A stretch of DNA of 64,000 nt from Pseudomonas sp. CHM02 (GCF_000612585.1 NZ_JFCA01000001.1:62001-126000), one strand, 5' to 3'; shown: positions 1 through 9,065, numbered from the stretch's first letter. Notes: generated from the sequence alone by a model not told the origin. Program-made: numbers and translations.

Positions 1-203
1 GGCCGTAAATATCGGCGCAGAACGCGAGTATTCACTCTGCTTTCTGCACTCGCTTCAGGCCTCATGTCACCTGCGCTTGTTACAATCTTGAGCCTTCCAG
101 GGTGGCGAAAGCCCCGTAGGACGGCCTCGCGTCCTGATGAATTGCGATGGTCAGGGCCGGCAGTTTGCCGCATGTCCTCTGTCCAGGCCGCTTTTGGCGG
201 CGT
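1..203 (-). promoter_or_regulatory. 5' leader of rne (RNase E), minus strand
   Basis: This stretch precedes rluC and has no convincing gene. In Pseudomonas rne lies divergent from rluC, so it should be the untranslated leader of rne, whose start lies left of the window. A short hairpin is visible at 118-135 (AGGACG pairing with CGTCCT). RNase E leaders are commonly structured for autoregulation. The assignment to rne is inferred from synteny, because no rne coding sequence is in view. Confidence 0.55.
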
Positions 204-208
204 TCGCG

Positions 209-237
209 ACTATAGCAGCAATGATTAAGTGCTTCAA
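209..237 (-). promoter_or_regulatory. sigma70 promoter for rne
   Basis: On the minus strand TTGAAG (237-232) and TATAGT (214-209) are separated by 17 bp, close to the sigma70 consensus. The predicted start is near 202 and transcription runs off the left end, as expected for rne. Confidence 0.6.
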
Positions 238-266
238 TTCCATAAAAAATTGTTATCATCGCCGCC

Positions 267-1226
267 ATGACGACTACCGCCCCCCAGACCCCCAGCGTCC
301 AGCTGCTCGAGGTCTCGCCGGAATATGCCGGCCAACGCATCGACAATTTTCTCCTGGCCAGGCTCAAAGGCGTGCCCAAGACCTTGATTTACCGCATCTT
401 GCGTAAAGGTGAAGTGCGGGTGAACAAGGGCCGGATCAAGCCCGAGTACAAGTTGCAGGCGGGCGATATCGTTCGCGTGCCGCCGGTGCGCGTGCCTGAG
501 CGTGATGAGCCTGTGCCATTGGCGCAGGGCTTGTTGCAGCGCCTTGAAGCCTCGATTGTCTTCGAAGACAACAAGCTGATCGTGATCAACAAGCCCTGTG
601 GCATTGCGGTTCACGGCGGCAGCGGCCTGAATTTCGGTGTGATCGAAGCCTTTCGTCAGTTGCGCCCGGACGCCAAGGAGTTGGAGTTGGTCCACCGCCT
701 GGACCGCGACACTTCCGGCCTGCTGATGATCGCCAAGAAGCGCAGCATGCTGCGCCACCTGCACACCGCCCTGCGTGGCGATGGCGTGGACAAGCGCTAC
801 ATGGCACTGGTACGCGGTAACTGGGCCAGTTCCGTCAAGAGCGTCCGCGCGCCATTGCAGAAGAGCAACCTGCGTTCCGGCGAGCGCATGGTGGAGGTGG
901 ACGAGGAGGGCAAAGAAGCCCTGACCCTGTTCAAGGTCCTGCGCCGTTTCGGTGACTTTGCCACCATGGTCGAGGCCAAGCCGGTGACCGGCCGTACCCA
1001 CCAGATTCGCGTGCACACCCTGCATGCAGGCCACTGCATCGCTGGCGATACCAAATACGGCGACGAGGATTTCTCCAGGGAAATCCGTGACCTGGGCGGC
1101 AAGCGCCTGTTCCTGCACGCCTACATGCTCACTGTGCCGCTGCCCGATGGCGGCGAATTGAAGCTGCAGGCGCCGGTCGATGAGATGTGGGCCAAGACCG
1201 TGGAGCGTTTGAGTGTCGCACCTTGA
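267..1226 (+). CDS. rluC: 23S rRNA pseudouridine(955/2504/2580) synthase RluC
   Basis: RluC isomerises uridines 955, 2504 and 2580 of 23S rRNA to pseudouridine. The 319-residue product has an N-terminal S4 RNA-binding domain (about residues 20-85) and a RluA-family catalytic domain. The active-site motif HRLDRDTSG includes the catalytic Asp146. The ATG at 267 follows a pyrimidine-rich stretch without a Shine-Dalgarno sequence. The gene overlaps the next phosphatase gene by 14 bp. Its place divergent from the presumed rne agrees with the Pseudomonas order. Length and motifs are typical, so the family call is secure. Confidence 0.96.
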   Translation: MTTTAPQTPSVQLLEVSPEYAGQRIDNFLLARLKGVPKTLIYRILRKGEVRVNKGRIKPEYKLQAGDIVRVPPVRVPERDEPVPLAQGLLQRLEASIVFEDNKLIVINKPCGIAVHGGSGLNFGVIEAFRQLRPDAKELELVHRLDRDTSGLLMIAKKRSMLRHLHTALRGDGVDKRYMALVRGNWASSVKSVRAPLQKSNLRSGERMVEVDEEGKEALTLFKVLRRFGDFATMVEAKPVTGRTHQIRVHTLHAGHCIAGDTKYGDEDFSREIRDLGGKRLFLHAYMLTVPLPDGGELKLQAPVDEMWAKTVERLSVAP

Positions 1227-1875
1227 TTACAAACTGCTGATTTTCGATTGGGACGGTACCCTGGCCAACTCCATTGGCCGGATTGTCGAATCGATGCACG
1301 CGGCGTCGACCCGCTCGGGATACGCGCTGTGCACGGATCATGCGGTCAAGGGCATCATCGGCCTCGGCTTGCCTGAGGCCATTCGCACCTTGTACCCCGA
1401 GATCAGCGACGCCGAGCTGGCTGCATTCCGAGATCACTACGCCGATCACTACATTGCCCTGGAGGCTACGCCTTCGCCGCTGTTCGATGGTGTGGTGCAG
1501 TCCCTGGACGCCTTGCGGGCCGGCGGTTATCAGCTGGCGGTCGCCACCGGCAAGGCCCGTCGCGGGCTGGACCGGGTGCTCAAGGCCCATGGCTGGGAAG
1601 ATTATTTCGATATCACCCGTGCCGCCGATGAAACTGCCAGCAAGCCTCACCCTCTGATGCTGGAGCAGATCCTGGCCCACTGCGGTGTGTCGCCACGCCA
1701 GGCGTTGATGGTGGGCGATGCTTCCTTCGACCTGATGATGGCGCGCAATGCAGGCATGGACAGCGTTGCGGTCAGCTACGGCGCCCAGGCGGCCGAGGCC
1801 TTGCAGCAATATGAGCCCAGGCTGACGATTGATCATTTTTCCGAATTGCAGGCCTGGCTCGGCCGGGCCCAATAA
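1213..1875 (+). CDS. HAD-superfamily phosphatase, phosphoglycolate phosphatase-like
   Basis: The 220-residue protein belongs to the haloacid dehalogenase superfamily and probably removes phosphate from a small metabolite. Motif I is FDWDGTLAN (nucleophile Asp12, acid Asp14), motif II lies in VATGK, the motif III Lys is in SKPHP and motif IV is VGDASFD. A cap domain sits between motifs I and II. The GTG start at 1213 lies inside the end of rluC, so the two are probably translationally coupled. It matches the gene next to rluC in P. aeruginosa. The true substrate cannot be read from the sequence. Confidence 0.9.
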   Translation: MSHLDYKLLIFDWDGTLANSIGRIVESMHAASTRSGYALCTDHAVKGIIGLGLPEAIRTLYPEISDAELAAFRDHYADHYIALEATPSPLFDGVVQSLDALRAGGYQLAVATGKARRGLDRVLKAHGWEDYFDITRAADETASKPHPLMLEQILAHCGVSPRQALMVGDASFDLMMARNAGMDSVAVSYGAQAAEALQQYEPRLTIDHFSELQAWLGRAQ

Positions 1876-1896
1876 GTCTTTGCTGGGGTTGATGGC

Positions 1897-2880
1897 ATGA
1901 GTGACGAGTGGAAAGCGCCCGAAAAGGCTGAAAGCAGTGATGACAAAAGCTGGAAGCTGCTGGAGAAAACCCTCCTGGCCAGCGTCCAGGAACAGCGCCG
2001 TGCGCGGCGTTGGGGGATTTTCTTCAAGCTGCTGACCTTTACCTGGCTCATCGCCATGCTGGTGCTGTTCAGTCCGCTGATGGACATGGAAAAAAGTGCC
2101 ACCCGTGGCGCCAACTACACCGCCCTGATCGAAGTGCGCGGGGTGATTGCCGACAAGGAATCCGCCAGCGCCGACAATATCGTCAGCAGCCTGCGCGCTG
2201 CATTCGAGGATCCCAAGGTCAAGGGTGTGATCCTGCGCATCAATAGCCCGGGCGGCAGTCCGGTGCAGTCGGGTTATGTGTATGACGAGATTCGCCGTCT
2301 GCGAGGCCTGCACCCGGATACCAAGCTGTATGCGGTGATTTCCGACCTGGGCGCTTCCGGCGCCTATTACATCGCCAGTGCTGCTGACCAGATCTACGCC
2401 GACAAGGCCAGCCTGGTGGGCTCTATTGGTGTAACGGCGGCGGGCTATGGGTTTGTCGGCACCATGGAGAAACTGGGCGTGGAGCGCCGCACCTACACCT
2501 CGGGTGAGCACAAGGCGTTTCTTGATCCATTCCAGCCGCAAAAAGCGGATGAAACCCAGTTCTGGCAGGGCGTGCTCGACACCACCCATCGCCAGTTCAT
2601 CGCCAGCGTGAAGCAAGGGCGCGGTGATCGCCTGAAGGATAAGGACCACCCGGAGCTGTTCTCCGGCCTGGTGTGGTCGGGCGAGCAGGCATTGCCGCTG
2701 GGCTTGATCGATGGCCTGGGCAGTGCCAGTTCGGTGGCGCGGGACGTGATTGGCGAGAAGGAATTGGTGGATTTCACGGTTGAGGAATCGCCGTTCGATC
2801 GCTTCTCCAAGCGACTCGGTGCCAGCGTGGCGGAGAAGCTGGCGTTTTACATGGGCTTCCAAGGCCCATCCCTGCGCTGA
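1897..2880 (+). CDS. sppA: signal peptide peptidase SppA (S49 family, short form)
   Basis: SppA digests cleaved signal peptides in the inner membrane. The 327-residue protein has one membrane anchor (about 44-62) followed by a single S49 domain, as in the short Gram-positive type rather than the doubled E. coli protein. The Ser/Lys dyad is likely Ser154 in GASGAYY and Lys206 in SGEHKAF. A GSIGV segment typical of the family is also present. The gene lies 21 bp after the phosphatase and probably shares its transcript. A REP pair follows. Confidence 0.93.
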   Translation: MSDEWKAPEKAESSDDKSWKLLEKTLLASVQEQRRARRWGIFFKLLTFTWLIAMLVLFSPLMDMEKSATRGANYTALIEVRGVIADKESASADNIVSSLRAAFEDPKVKGVILRINSPGGSPVQSGYVYDEIRRLRGLHPDTKLYAVISDLGASGAYYIASAADQIYADKASLVGSIGVTAAGYGFVGTMEKLGVERRTYTSGEHKAFLDPFQPQKADETQFWQGVLDTTHRQFIASVKQGRGDRLKDKDHPELFSGLVWSGEQALPLGLIDGLGSASSVARDVIGEKELVDFTVEESPFDRFSKRLGASVAEKLAFYMGFQGPSLR

Positions 2881-2907
2881 CATCCTGAGGCTGATATAGC
2901 TCAAAAT

Positions 2908-2989
2908 GTGTGCGGGCTTGCTCGCGAAGGCGGTGGGTCAGGCACAGATGTATTGACTGATGCGCCGCCTTCGCGAGCAAGCCCGCATT
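2908..2989. repeat. paired REP element (GCGGGCTTGCTCGCGAAGGC type)
   Basis: Two inverted copies of a unit with core GCGGGCTTGCTCGCGAAGGC are separated by about 35 bp, between the convergent sppA and maf genes. This paired arrangement is a REPIN. Transcribed, it forms a long stem that could end or protect both messages. Confidence 0.85.
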
Positions 2990-3005
2990 TGGTTATGCGT
3001 TGTTC

Positions 3006-3584
3006 TCAGGGGATTTGCACGCCTTCGGCCAGCAGCATGTCGACCAGCCGAATCAGCGGCAAACCTATCAGGCTGGTCGCATCCGGTCCTTCGGTACTCT
3101 GGAACAGGCTCACACCCAGCCCTTCGGCCTTGAAACTGCCCGCGCAATCATACGGCTGCTCGATCCGCAGGTAGCGCTCGATGCGTTCAGCGTCCAGTTC
3201 GCGCATGTGCACGGTAAACGGTACGCAGTCGACCTGGCAGTGTCCGGTCTCGGTGTTGAGCAGCGCCAATCCGGTGAGGAAGCTGACACGCTTGCCGCTG
3301 GCGGCCAACAGCTGTTCACGGGCATTCTCGGAGGTGTGGGGCTTGCCGATGATCCGGCCTTCGAGCGCGGCCACCTGGTCGGAACCGATAATCAAATGCC
3401 CTGGATGGCTGGTGGCCAGGGCGCGGGCTTTCTGTTCGGCCAGGCGCTTGACCAGCTCGATGGCGGGTTCATTTGCACGGTGGCTTTCGTCGATATCCGG
3501 CGAGCTGCAGATGAACGGCAGGTGCAGGCGGCTCAGCAATTCCCGGCGATAAACCGAGCTGGATGCGAGTAATAAAGGCAGCAT
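3006..3584 (-). CDS. maf: Maf/YceF nucleotide pyrophosphatase
   Basis: Maf proteins hydrolyse non-canonical or modified nucleoside triphosphates to monophosphates (YceF type acts on 7-methyl-GTP). The 192-residue protein starts MLPLLLASSSVYRREL, the family N-terminal signature, and has the SDQVAAL motif with the conserved catalytic Asp. The start at 3584 is chosen over longer upstream extensions because GGAG lies 7 nt before it and the ASSS motif is at its usual distance from the N-terminus. The gene is convergent with sppA and divergent from yceD, as in other Pseudomonas. Confidence 0.93.
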   Translation of the reverse strand: MLPLLLASSSVYRRELLSRLHLPFICSSPDIDESHRANEPAIELVKRLAEQKARALATSHPGHLIIGSDQVAALEGRIIGKPHTSENAREQLLAASGKRVSFLTGLALLNTETGHCQVDCVPFTVHMRELDAERIERYLRIEQPYDCAGSFKAEGLGVSLFQSTEGPDATSLIGLPLIRLVDMLLAEGVQIP

Positions 3585-3652
3585 GGGCGTCTCCTCAAGG
3601 CAGCGGGGGATTCTAGCGGGGCGACCGGCTGACGCACAGGGCCGAATTTCCT

Positions 3653-3680
3653 TTGACATGGCCGGGTGCATCCCTATAAT
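3653..3680 (+). promoter_or_regulatory. near-consensus sigma70 promoter for yceD-rpmF-plsX-fab
   Basis: A perfect TTGACA (3653-3658) is followed 16 bp later by a perfect TATAAT (3675-3680). The expected start is near 3687, only about 3 nt before the yceD ATG at 3690, so the message would be nearly leaderless. Confidence 0.85.
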
Positions 3681-3689
3681 GCTGCGCCT

Positions 3690-4220
3690 ATGTTGAATGA
3701 CCCGATTCCACCTCACGTTGACCCGCGCAAATTGGCTGATCGTGGCACTTCCCTTCAAGGTGAGTTGCTGCTGGCCGATTTGGAGAGACTCTGCGACCCG
3801 CTTTCCGACACTGTCGGTACGGTGCAGGCCAAATTCGTTTTTGAACGAGATGAACGTAAATCTGTGGTCATTCACAGCTTTATCGACACCGAAGTCAAAA
3901 TGGTTTGCCAGCGTTGTCTTGAGCTGGTCACCCTGCCGATCCACAGCGAGTGCAGTTATGCTGTGGTGAAGGAGGGTGCGAATACCCAGTCGTTGCCGAA
4001 AGGTTATGACGTGCTGGAACTGGGCGAAGATCCTTTGGATCTGCATGCACTGATCGAGGAGGAGCTTCTGCTCGCCTTGCCCATTGTGCCTGCTCATCAT
4101 CCGGAAGAATGCCAGCAGCCGGCGGGCCTCGATGACGAGCCCGAACCGAGCGAGGACGAGGTAACGCGGTCCAACCCGTTCAGTGTATTGGCGCAGTTAA
4201 AGCGTGACCCAAACGTTTAG
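3690..4220 (+). CDS. yceD: YceD family protein (DUF177), 23S rRNA accumulation protein
   Basis: DUF177/YceD proteins sit next to rpmF in most bacteria and are linked to 23S rRNA accumulation. The 176-residue product starts MLNDPIPPHVDPR and has a CxxC pair (CQRC) followed by an acidic C-terminal half. A longer frame exists from GTG 3666, but that codon lies in the spacer of the strong promoter, so ATG 3690 is preferred. No Shine-Dalgarno precedes it. rpmF follows 13 bp later. The family call is firm and the molecular role is not. Confidence 0.9.
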   Translation: MLNDPIPPHVDPRKLADRGTSLQGELLLADLERLCDPLSDTVGTVQAKFVFERDERKSVVIHSFIDTEVKMVCQRCLELVTLPIHSECSYAVVKEGANTQSLPKGYDVLELGEDPLDLHALIEEELLLALPIVPAHHPEECQQPAGLDDEPEPSEDEVTRSNPFSVLAQLKRDPNV

Positions 4221-4233
4221 GAGTTAATCAATT

Positions 4234-4416
4234 ATGGCTGTTCAGCAGAACAAAAAATCCCGCTCCGCCCGTGACATGCGCCGTTCGCACGACGCTCTCG
4301 AGGCTAGCACCCTGTCCGTAGAAAAGACCACCGGTGAAGTTCACCTGCGTCACCACGTATCGCCAGAAGGCGTATACCGTGGCCGTAAAGTGATCGACAA
4401 GGGCGCTGACGAGTAA
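4234..4416 (+). CDS. rpmF: 50S ribosomal protein L32
   Basis: This 60-residue basic protein is bL32 of the large ribosomal subunit. It starts [20 protein letters not shown], the standard Pseudomonas L32 N-terminus, and has the family's normal length. AGGAG lies about 10 nt before the ATG. It lies 13 bp after yceD and 4 bp before plsX, linking ribosome supply with phospholipid and fatty-acid synthesis in one transcript. Confidence 0.97.
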
Positions 4417-4420
4417 TCAC

Positions 4421-5431
4421 TTGTCTGCTCTAGTCATCGCGATAGACGCAATGGGCGGGGACTTCGGTCCCCGCAGCATTGTTCAGGCCTGCATTGCCAG
4501 CCTGTCTGCAACACCCTCGCTGCACCTGACCCTTGTCGGTCAACCCTCCTTACTTGAAGAACTGATTGCCAGCCATCCGGCGGTGGATCGCGCGCGCCTG
4601 ACGATTACGCCGGCCAGCGAAACCATCAGCATGGATGACAAGCCGGCGGCAGCCCTGCGGGGCAAACCTGACTCTTCGATGCGGGTGGCCCTGGAACTGC
4701 TGCGTGATGGCAAGGTTCAGGCCTGTGTCAGTGCCGGCAATACCGGGGCCCTGATGGCGTTGTCGCGGTTTGTGCTCAAGACGTTGCCCGGCATTGACCG
4801 ACCCGCGATGGTGGCGGCGATTCCGACGCAGAAAGGCTATTGCCAGTTGCTGGACCTGGGCGCGAACGTCGATTGCAGCGCCGAGCACCTGCTCCAGTTC
4901 GCCGTGATGGGCTCGGTGGCCGCCGAAGCGCTTGGCGTGGCACGGCCGCGCGTTGCGTTGCTGAATATCGGCACTGAAGACATCAAGGGCAACCAGCAGG
5001 TCAAGCTCGCCGCCACCTTGCTGCAAGGTGCGCGCGGCTTGAACTACATCGGTTTTGTCGAGGGTGATGGCCTTTATCGTGGCGAAGCGGACGTGGTGGT
5101 GTGCGACGGATTTGTCGGCAATATCCTGCTCAAATCCAGCGAAGGCCTGGCGACCATGATCGCCACGCGTATCGAGGCGTTGTTCAAGCAGAACCTGGCG
5201 TCGCGCCTGGTCGGGGCCCTGGCGCTGCCATTGATGCGCCGTCTGCAGGCTGACCTGGCCCCGGCGCGGCATAATGGCGCGAGTTTTCTGGGGTTGCAGG
5301 GCATCGTGGTAAAAAGCCATGGTTCGGCCGGCGTCGAGGGCTTTCAAAGCGCGATTGCGCGGGCCCTGATCGAGATCCAGGAAAACCTGCCGCAACGCTT
5401 GCACGGCCGTCTCGAGGACCTGTTGCCTTAG
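4421..5431 (+). CDS. plsX: phosphate acyltransferase PlsX
   Basis: PlsX makes acyl-phosphate from acyl-ACP and phosphate, the first step of the PlsX/PlsY route to phosphatidic acid. The 336-residue protein begins with the family signature [13 protein letters not shown] and has the usual length. Translation appears to start at TTG 4421, only 4 bp after rpmF, and is probably coupled to it because the Shine-Dalgarno is weak. It sits directly before the fab genes. Confidence 0.95.
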   Translation: MSALVIAIDAMGGDFGPRSIVQACIASLSATPSLHLTLVGQPSLLEELIASHPAVDRARLTITPASETISMDDKPAAALRGKPDSSMRVALELLRDGKVQACVSAGNTGALMALSRFVLKTLPGIDRPAMVAAIPTQKGYCQLLDLGANVDCSAEHLLQFAVMGSVAAEALGVARPRVALLNIGTEDIKGNQQVKLAATLLQGARGLNYIGFVEGDGLYRGEADVVVCDGFVGNILLKSSEGLATMIATRIEALFKQNLASRLVGALALPLMRRLQADLAPARHNGASFLGLQGIVVKSHGSAGVEGFQSAIARALIEIQENLPQRLHGRLEDLLP

Positions 5432-5499
5432 GCGAATCGGCCCGGGAGTGCTTAAATGTGACCGGCCAGTTCAATTGACCATCCAATCTGTCAGTTTCG

Positions 5500-5529
5500 T
5501 GCGCTCCCACCGTAGGAGTGCGCATTTTT
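5500..5529 (+). terminator. terminator-like hairpin between plsX and fabD
   Basis: TGCGCTCC at the left arm pairs with GGA-GT-GCGCA at the right arm (2-nt bulge), followed by TTTTT. It lies inside an operon, so it may be an attenuator or partial terminator rather than a full stop. Confidence 0.55.
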
Positions 5530-5557
5530 GACGACCAGATCATTAGGGGCTTGTTAC

Positions 5558-6496
5558 ATGTCTACATCCCTCGCATTCGTCTTTCCAGGGCAGGGTTCGC
5601 AGTCCCTCGGCATGTTGGCCGAACTGGGCGCGCAGCATCCGCTGATCCTGGACACCTTCAAGGAAGCTTCCGACGCCCTGGGTTATGACCTGTGGGCACT
5701 GACCCAGCAGGGGCCGGAAGAGCAACTCAATCAAACCGATAAAACCCAGCCGGCCATCTTGACCGCTTCGATCGCCCTGTGGCGCTTGTGGCTGGCGGAA
5801 GGCGGCGCGCGCCCGGCATTCGTGGCCGGTCACAGCCTGGGCGAATACAGCGCGCTGGTGGCGGCGGGCAGCCTGACCCTCGGTGAAGCGGTCAAGCTGG
5901 TCGAGCGTCGTGGCCAGTTGATGCAAGAGGCCGTTCCGGCCGGGCAGGGCGGCATGGCCGCGATCCTGGGCCTGGACGATGCTGTTGTGATTGAGGCGTG
6001 TGCCGAAGCGGCCCAGGGCGAAGTGGTCAGTGCGGTAAACTTCAACTCCCCTGGTCAAGTAGTGATCGCCGGTGCCAAGGCTGCGGTCGAGCGGGCCATC
6101 GAAGGCTGCAAGGCCCGTGGTGCCAAGCGCGCCTTGCCGTTGCCGGTGAGCGTGCCGTCGCACTGCGAGCTGATGCGTCCGGCGGCCGAGCGCTTTGCCG
6201 AGTCCATCGCCGCCATCAATTGGCAGGCGCCGCAGATCCCGTTGGTGCAGAACGTCAGCGCCGCCGTGGCGGCCGACCTCGACACCCTCAAGCGCGACCT
6301 GCTGGAACAGCTCTACAAGCCCGTACGCTGGGTTGAATCGGTCCAGACCCTGGCTGCCAATGGCGCCACCGAGTTGGTCGAGTGCGGCCCGGGCAAAGTC
6401 CTGGCCGGCCTCAACAAGCGTTGCGCCGACGGTGTGTCGACCGCCAACCTGAATACCCCGGATGCCTTCGCTGCCGCTCGCGCGGCACTGGCCTGA
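5558..6496 (+). CDS. fabD: malonyl-CoA:ACP transacylase FabD
   Basis: FabD transfers malonyl groups from CoA to acyl carrier protein, supplying the extender unit for fatty-acid elongation. The 312-residue protein has the N-terminal FPGQGSQ oxyanion motif, the nucleophile Ser93 in GHSLGEYS and the catalytic His in PVSVPSHCE. The ATG at 5558 gives the normal N-terminus. An upstream GTG extension crosses the terminator-like hairpin and is rejected. fabG follows 24 bp later. Confidence 0.97.
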   Translation: MSTSLAFVFPGQGSQSLGMLAELGAQHPLILDTFKEASDALGYDLWALTQQGPEEQLNQTDKTQPAILTASIALWRLWLAEGGARPAFVAGHSLGEYSALVAAGSLTLGEAVKLVERRGQLMQEAVPAGQGGMAAILGLDDAVVIEACAEAAQGEVVSAVNFNSPGQVVIAGAKAAVERAIEGCKARGAKRALPLPVSVPSHCELMRPAAERFAESIAAINWQAPQIPLVQNVSAAVAADLDTLKRDLLEQLYKPVRWVESVQTLAANGATELVECGPGKVLAGLNKRCADGVSTANLNTPDAFAAARAALA

Positions 6497-6520
6497 TTTC
6501 CGCACTTAGGAGAAGCCTGC

Positions 6521-7264
6521 ATGAGTCTGCAAGGTAAAGTTGCACTGGTCACCGGCGCAAGCCGTGGCATTGGCCAGGCCATCGCCCTGGAACTGGGCCG
6601 TCAGGGCGCCGTTGTGATCGGCACCGCCACTTCCGCTTCGGGCGCCGAGCGTATCGCTGCGACCCTGAAGGAAAACGGCGTTCAAGGCACCGGCCTTGAG
6701 CTGAACGTGACCAGCGATGAGTCTGTAGCTGCCGTACTGGCCGAGATCACCGCACAGTTCGGCGCGCCGGCGATTCTGGTAAATAACGCCGGCATCACTC
6801 GCGATAACCTGATGATGCGCATGAAAGACGACGAGTGGTACGACGTGGTCGACACCAACTTGAACAGTCTGTTTCGCCTGTCCAAGGGCGTTTTGCGTGG
6901 CATGACCAAGGCGCGCTGGGGCCGAATTATCAATATTGGCTCCGTAGTGGGTGCCATGGGCAACGCAGGCCAAGTAAACTACGCCTCCGCCAAGGCCGGT
7001 CTGGAAGGTTTCAGCCGTGCACTGGCGCGTGAAGTCGGCTCGCGGTCGATTACGGTCAACTCGGTGGCCCCAGGGTTCATCGACACCGATATGACCCGCG
7101 AACTGCCGGAAGCACAGCGTGAAGCCTTGCTGACGCAGATTCCGCTGGGCCGTCTGGGCCAGGCTCAAGAGATCGCGAATGTGGTCACTTTCCTGGCATC
7201 CGACGGTGCGGCATACGTGACTGGGGCTACAATCCCGGTGAACGGCGGGATGTACATGAGTTAA
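6521..7264 (+). CDS. fabG: 3-oxoacyl-ACP reductase FabG
   Basis: FabG reduces 3-oxoacyl-ACP with NADPH in each elongation cycle. The 247-residue SDR has the cofactor motif TGASRGIG, the NNAG motif and the Ser141-Tyr154-Lys158 triad (IGSVVG, YASAK). AGGAG precedes the ATG. It lies between fabD and acpP in the standard fab cluster, with a longer regulated gap before acpP. Confidence 0.97.
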   Translation: MSLQGKVALVTGASRGIGQAIALELGRQGAVVIGTATSASGAERIAATLKENGVQGTGLELNVTSDESVAAVLAEITAQFGAPAILVNNAGITRDNLMMRMKDDEWYDVVDTNLNSLFRLSKGVLRGMTKARWGRIINIGSVVGAMGNAGQVNYASAKAGLEGFSRALAREVGSRSITVNSVAPGFIDTDMTRELPEAQREALLTQIPLGRLGQAQEIANVVTFLASDGAAYVTGATIPVNGGMYMS

Positions 7265-7338
7265 ATTGTGACGGATCGCTTCAAAAAAATGTCATACGAG
7301 CTGTCTAAAATCCGTTATAAAGCTGCAACTTAATTTAT

Positions 7339-7426
7339 AGGCAGGTGGCCGACCGGGTACTGGGTGAAGCTTTCAGTTGAAAAGCTGAAAAGGCTTTCTA
7401 TACACTTACCCACTGGCCAGCTGCCT
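7339..7426 (+). promoter_or_regulatory. structured 5' leader of acpP
   Basis: AGGCAGGTGGCC (7339-7350) pairs with GGCCAGCTGCCT (7415-7426) at 11 of 12 positions. GGGT/ACCC and inner CTTTCAG-type hairpins can form inside it. The structure ends 14 nt before the acpP Shine-Dalgarno. It may insulate the message or govern access of ribosomes and small RNA. Confidence 0.5.
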
Positions 7427-7434
7427 GAATTTGT

Positions 7435-7454
7435 CCATTAGGAGTTAAACAAGG
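7435..7454 (+). promoter_or_regulatory. acpP ribosome binding site, predicted RgsA target
   Basis: This 20-nt segment carries the acpP Shine-Dalgarno AGGAG. It is complementary to the minus-strand small RNA at 13569-13588 with one mismatch. RgsA is reported to repress acpP in P. aeruginosa, so this is the likely pairing site here. Confidence 0.7.
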
Positions 7455-7455
7455 T

Positions 7456-7692
7456 ATGAGCACCATCGAAGAGCGCGTCAAGAAAATCGTCGCCGAGCAA
7501 CTGGGCGTTAAAGAAGAAGAAGTGGTCAACACTGCTTCCTTCGTAGAAGACCTGGGTGCCGATTCCCTTGACACCGTTGAGCTGGTGATGGCTCTGGAAG
7601 AGGAATTCGAGACCGAAATCCCGGACGAAGAAGCTGAAAAAATCACTACTGTTCAAGCTGCTATCGACTACGTTACTAGCCACCAGGCGTAA
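7456..7692 (+). CDS. acpP: acyl carrier protein
   Basis: AcpP carries growing acyl chains on a 4'-phosphopantetheine arm. The 78-residue acidic protein has the attachment motif GADSLD with Ser37 and the normal four-helix length. AGGAG lies about 10 nt before the ATG. It has its own long leader after fabG and a strong terminator downstream, so it can be expressed above its neighbours. The Shine-Dalgarno region is the predicted target of the small RNA near 13.6 kb. Confidence 0.98.
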   Translation: MSTIEERVKKIVAEQLGVKEEEVVNTASFVEDLGADSLDTVELVMALEEEFETEIPDEEAEKITTVQAAIDYVTSHQA

Positions 7693-7721
7693 TAGTTTGT
7701 AGTCGTCGCTTGCTGTCAGGG

Positions 7722-7758
7722 AAAAACCGCACTGCTGTAACGGCGTGCGGTTTTTTCT
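7722..7758 (+). terminator. rho-independent terminator after acpP
   Basis: AAAACCGCAC pairs with GTGCGGTTTT around a 12-nt loop, followed by a T-rich run. It separates acpP from fabF. Confidence 0.9.
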
Positions 7759-7820
7759 TTAGCCCTGATGAAAAGTGAGCGTTGAAGCAAAAGTGTCGTC
7801 ATTAGAAAAAGGAGAGTGCT

Positions 7821-9065
7821 GTGTCGCGTAGACGCGTCGTAGTCACCGGTATGGGTATGTTGTCGCCACTGGGCACGGATGTGCCAAGCAGTTGGCAGGG
7901 CATTCTGGCTGGCCACAGTGGTATCGGTCTGATCGAACACACGGACCTTTCTGCCTATTCCACCCGTTTTGGCGGCTCGGTAAAGGGTTTCAATGTCGAG
8001 GAATATCTCTCGGTAAAAGAGTCCCGCAAACTCGACCTGTTCATTCAATACGGCCTGGCAGCCGGTTTTCAGGCAGTGCGTAACGCCGGCCTGGAAGTCA
8101 CCGACGCCAACCGTGACCGCATCGGCGTGGCCATGGGTTCGGGTATTGGCGGTTTGACCAATATCGAAGAAACCAGCCGCACGTTGCACGATTCCGGCCC
8201 TCGTCGAATTTCACCGTTCTTCGTCCCGGGCTCGATCATCAATATGATTTCCGGTTTCCTGTCCATCCACCTGGGCGCACAGGGACCTAACTACGCCATC
8301 GCCACCGCGTGCACCACCGGCACGCATTGCATTGGCATGGCGGCACGCAACATCGCCTATGACGAAGCCGACGTGATGATCGCCGGCGGCGCCGAAATGG
8401 CCGCCTGCGGACTGGGCATGGGCGGTTTCGGCGCGTCCCGTGCACTATCGACCCGCAACGACGAACCCACCCGTGCCAGTCGTCCGTGGGACAAAGGCCG
8501 TGACGGCTTCGTACTGTCCGACGGTGCCGGAGCCCTGGTGCTGGAAGAGTTGGAGCACGCCAAGGCGCGTGGCGCGACTATCTACGCCGAGCTGATCGGT
8601 TTTGGCATGAGCGGCGACGCCTACCACATGACCTCGCCTCCGTCCGACGGTGCCGGTGCTGCACGTTGCATCACCAACGCCTTGCGCGATGCCAAGGTCA
8701 ATCCGGATCAGGTGCAGTACATCAACGCCCATGGCACGTCGACCCCGACGGGTGATCTGGCGGAGGCCGAAGCCATCAAGTCGGTGTTCGGCGAGCATGC
8801 CTACAAGCTGGCGGTCAGCTCCACCAAGTCCATGACCGGCCACTTGCTGGGTGCGGCGGGCGCGGTCGAAGCGATCTTCAGCGTCATGGCCATCAAGGAC
8901 CAGGTCGCTCCGCCGACCATCAACCTGGATGAGCCGGATGAAGGCTGCGACTTGAACTTCGTGCCTCACGAAGCGCAGCAGATGCCGATCGACGTGGTGA
9001 TCTCCAACTCGTTCGGTTTTGGCGGCACCAACGGCTCCCTGGTGTTCCGCCGGTTCGCCGAGTGA
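7821..9065 (+). CDS. fabF: 3-oxoacyl-ACP synthase II FabF
   Basis: FabF condenses malonyl-ACP with acyl-ACP in chain elongation. The 414-residue thiolase-fold enzyme has the Cys164 nucleophile in ATACTTGTH and the two catalytic histidines in [11 protein letters not shown] and GHLLGAAG. The start is GTG 7821 with AAAGGAG upstream. Its stop overlaps the pabC start in an ATGA-type junction. This is the standard fab cluster position. Confidence 0.97.
   Translation: MSRRRVVVTGMGMLSPLGTDVPSSWQGILAGHSGIGLIEHTDLSAYSTRFGGSVKGFNVEEYLSVKESRKLDLFIQYGLAAGFQAVRNAGLEVTDANRDRIGVAMGSGIGGLTNIEETSRTLHDSGPRRISPFFVPGSIINMISGFLSIHLGAQGPNYAIATACTTGTHCIGMAARNIAYDEADVMIAGGAEMAACGLGMGGFGASRALSTRNDEPTRASRPWDKGRDGFVLSDGAGALVLEELEHAKARGATIYAELIGFGMSGDAYHMTSPPSDGAGAARCITNALRDAKVNPDQVQYINAHGTSTPTGDLAEAEAIKSVFGEHAYKLAVSSTKSMTGHLLGAAGAVEAIFSVMAIKDQVAPPTINLDEPDEGCDLNFVPHEAQQMPIDVVISNSFGFGGTNGSLVFRRFAE

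Noticed and set aside
1129-2904. 591-codon minus-strand frame opposite the HAD and sppA genes
   Set aside because: Its composition is rich in His, Gln and Arg as antisense shadows are. The plus-strand genes carry all expected catalytic residues.
3666-3689. Upstream GTG start for yceD
   Set aside because: The codon lies between the -35 and -10 of the strong promoter, so it would not be transcribed from it.
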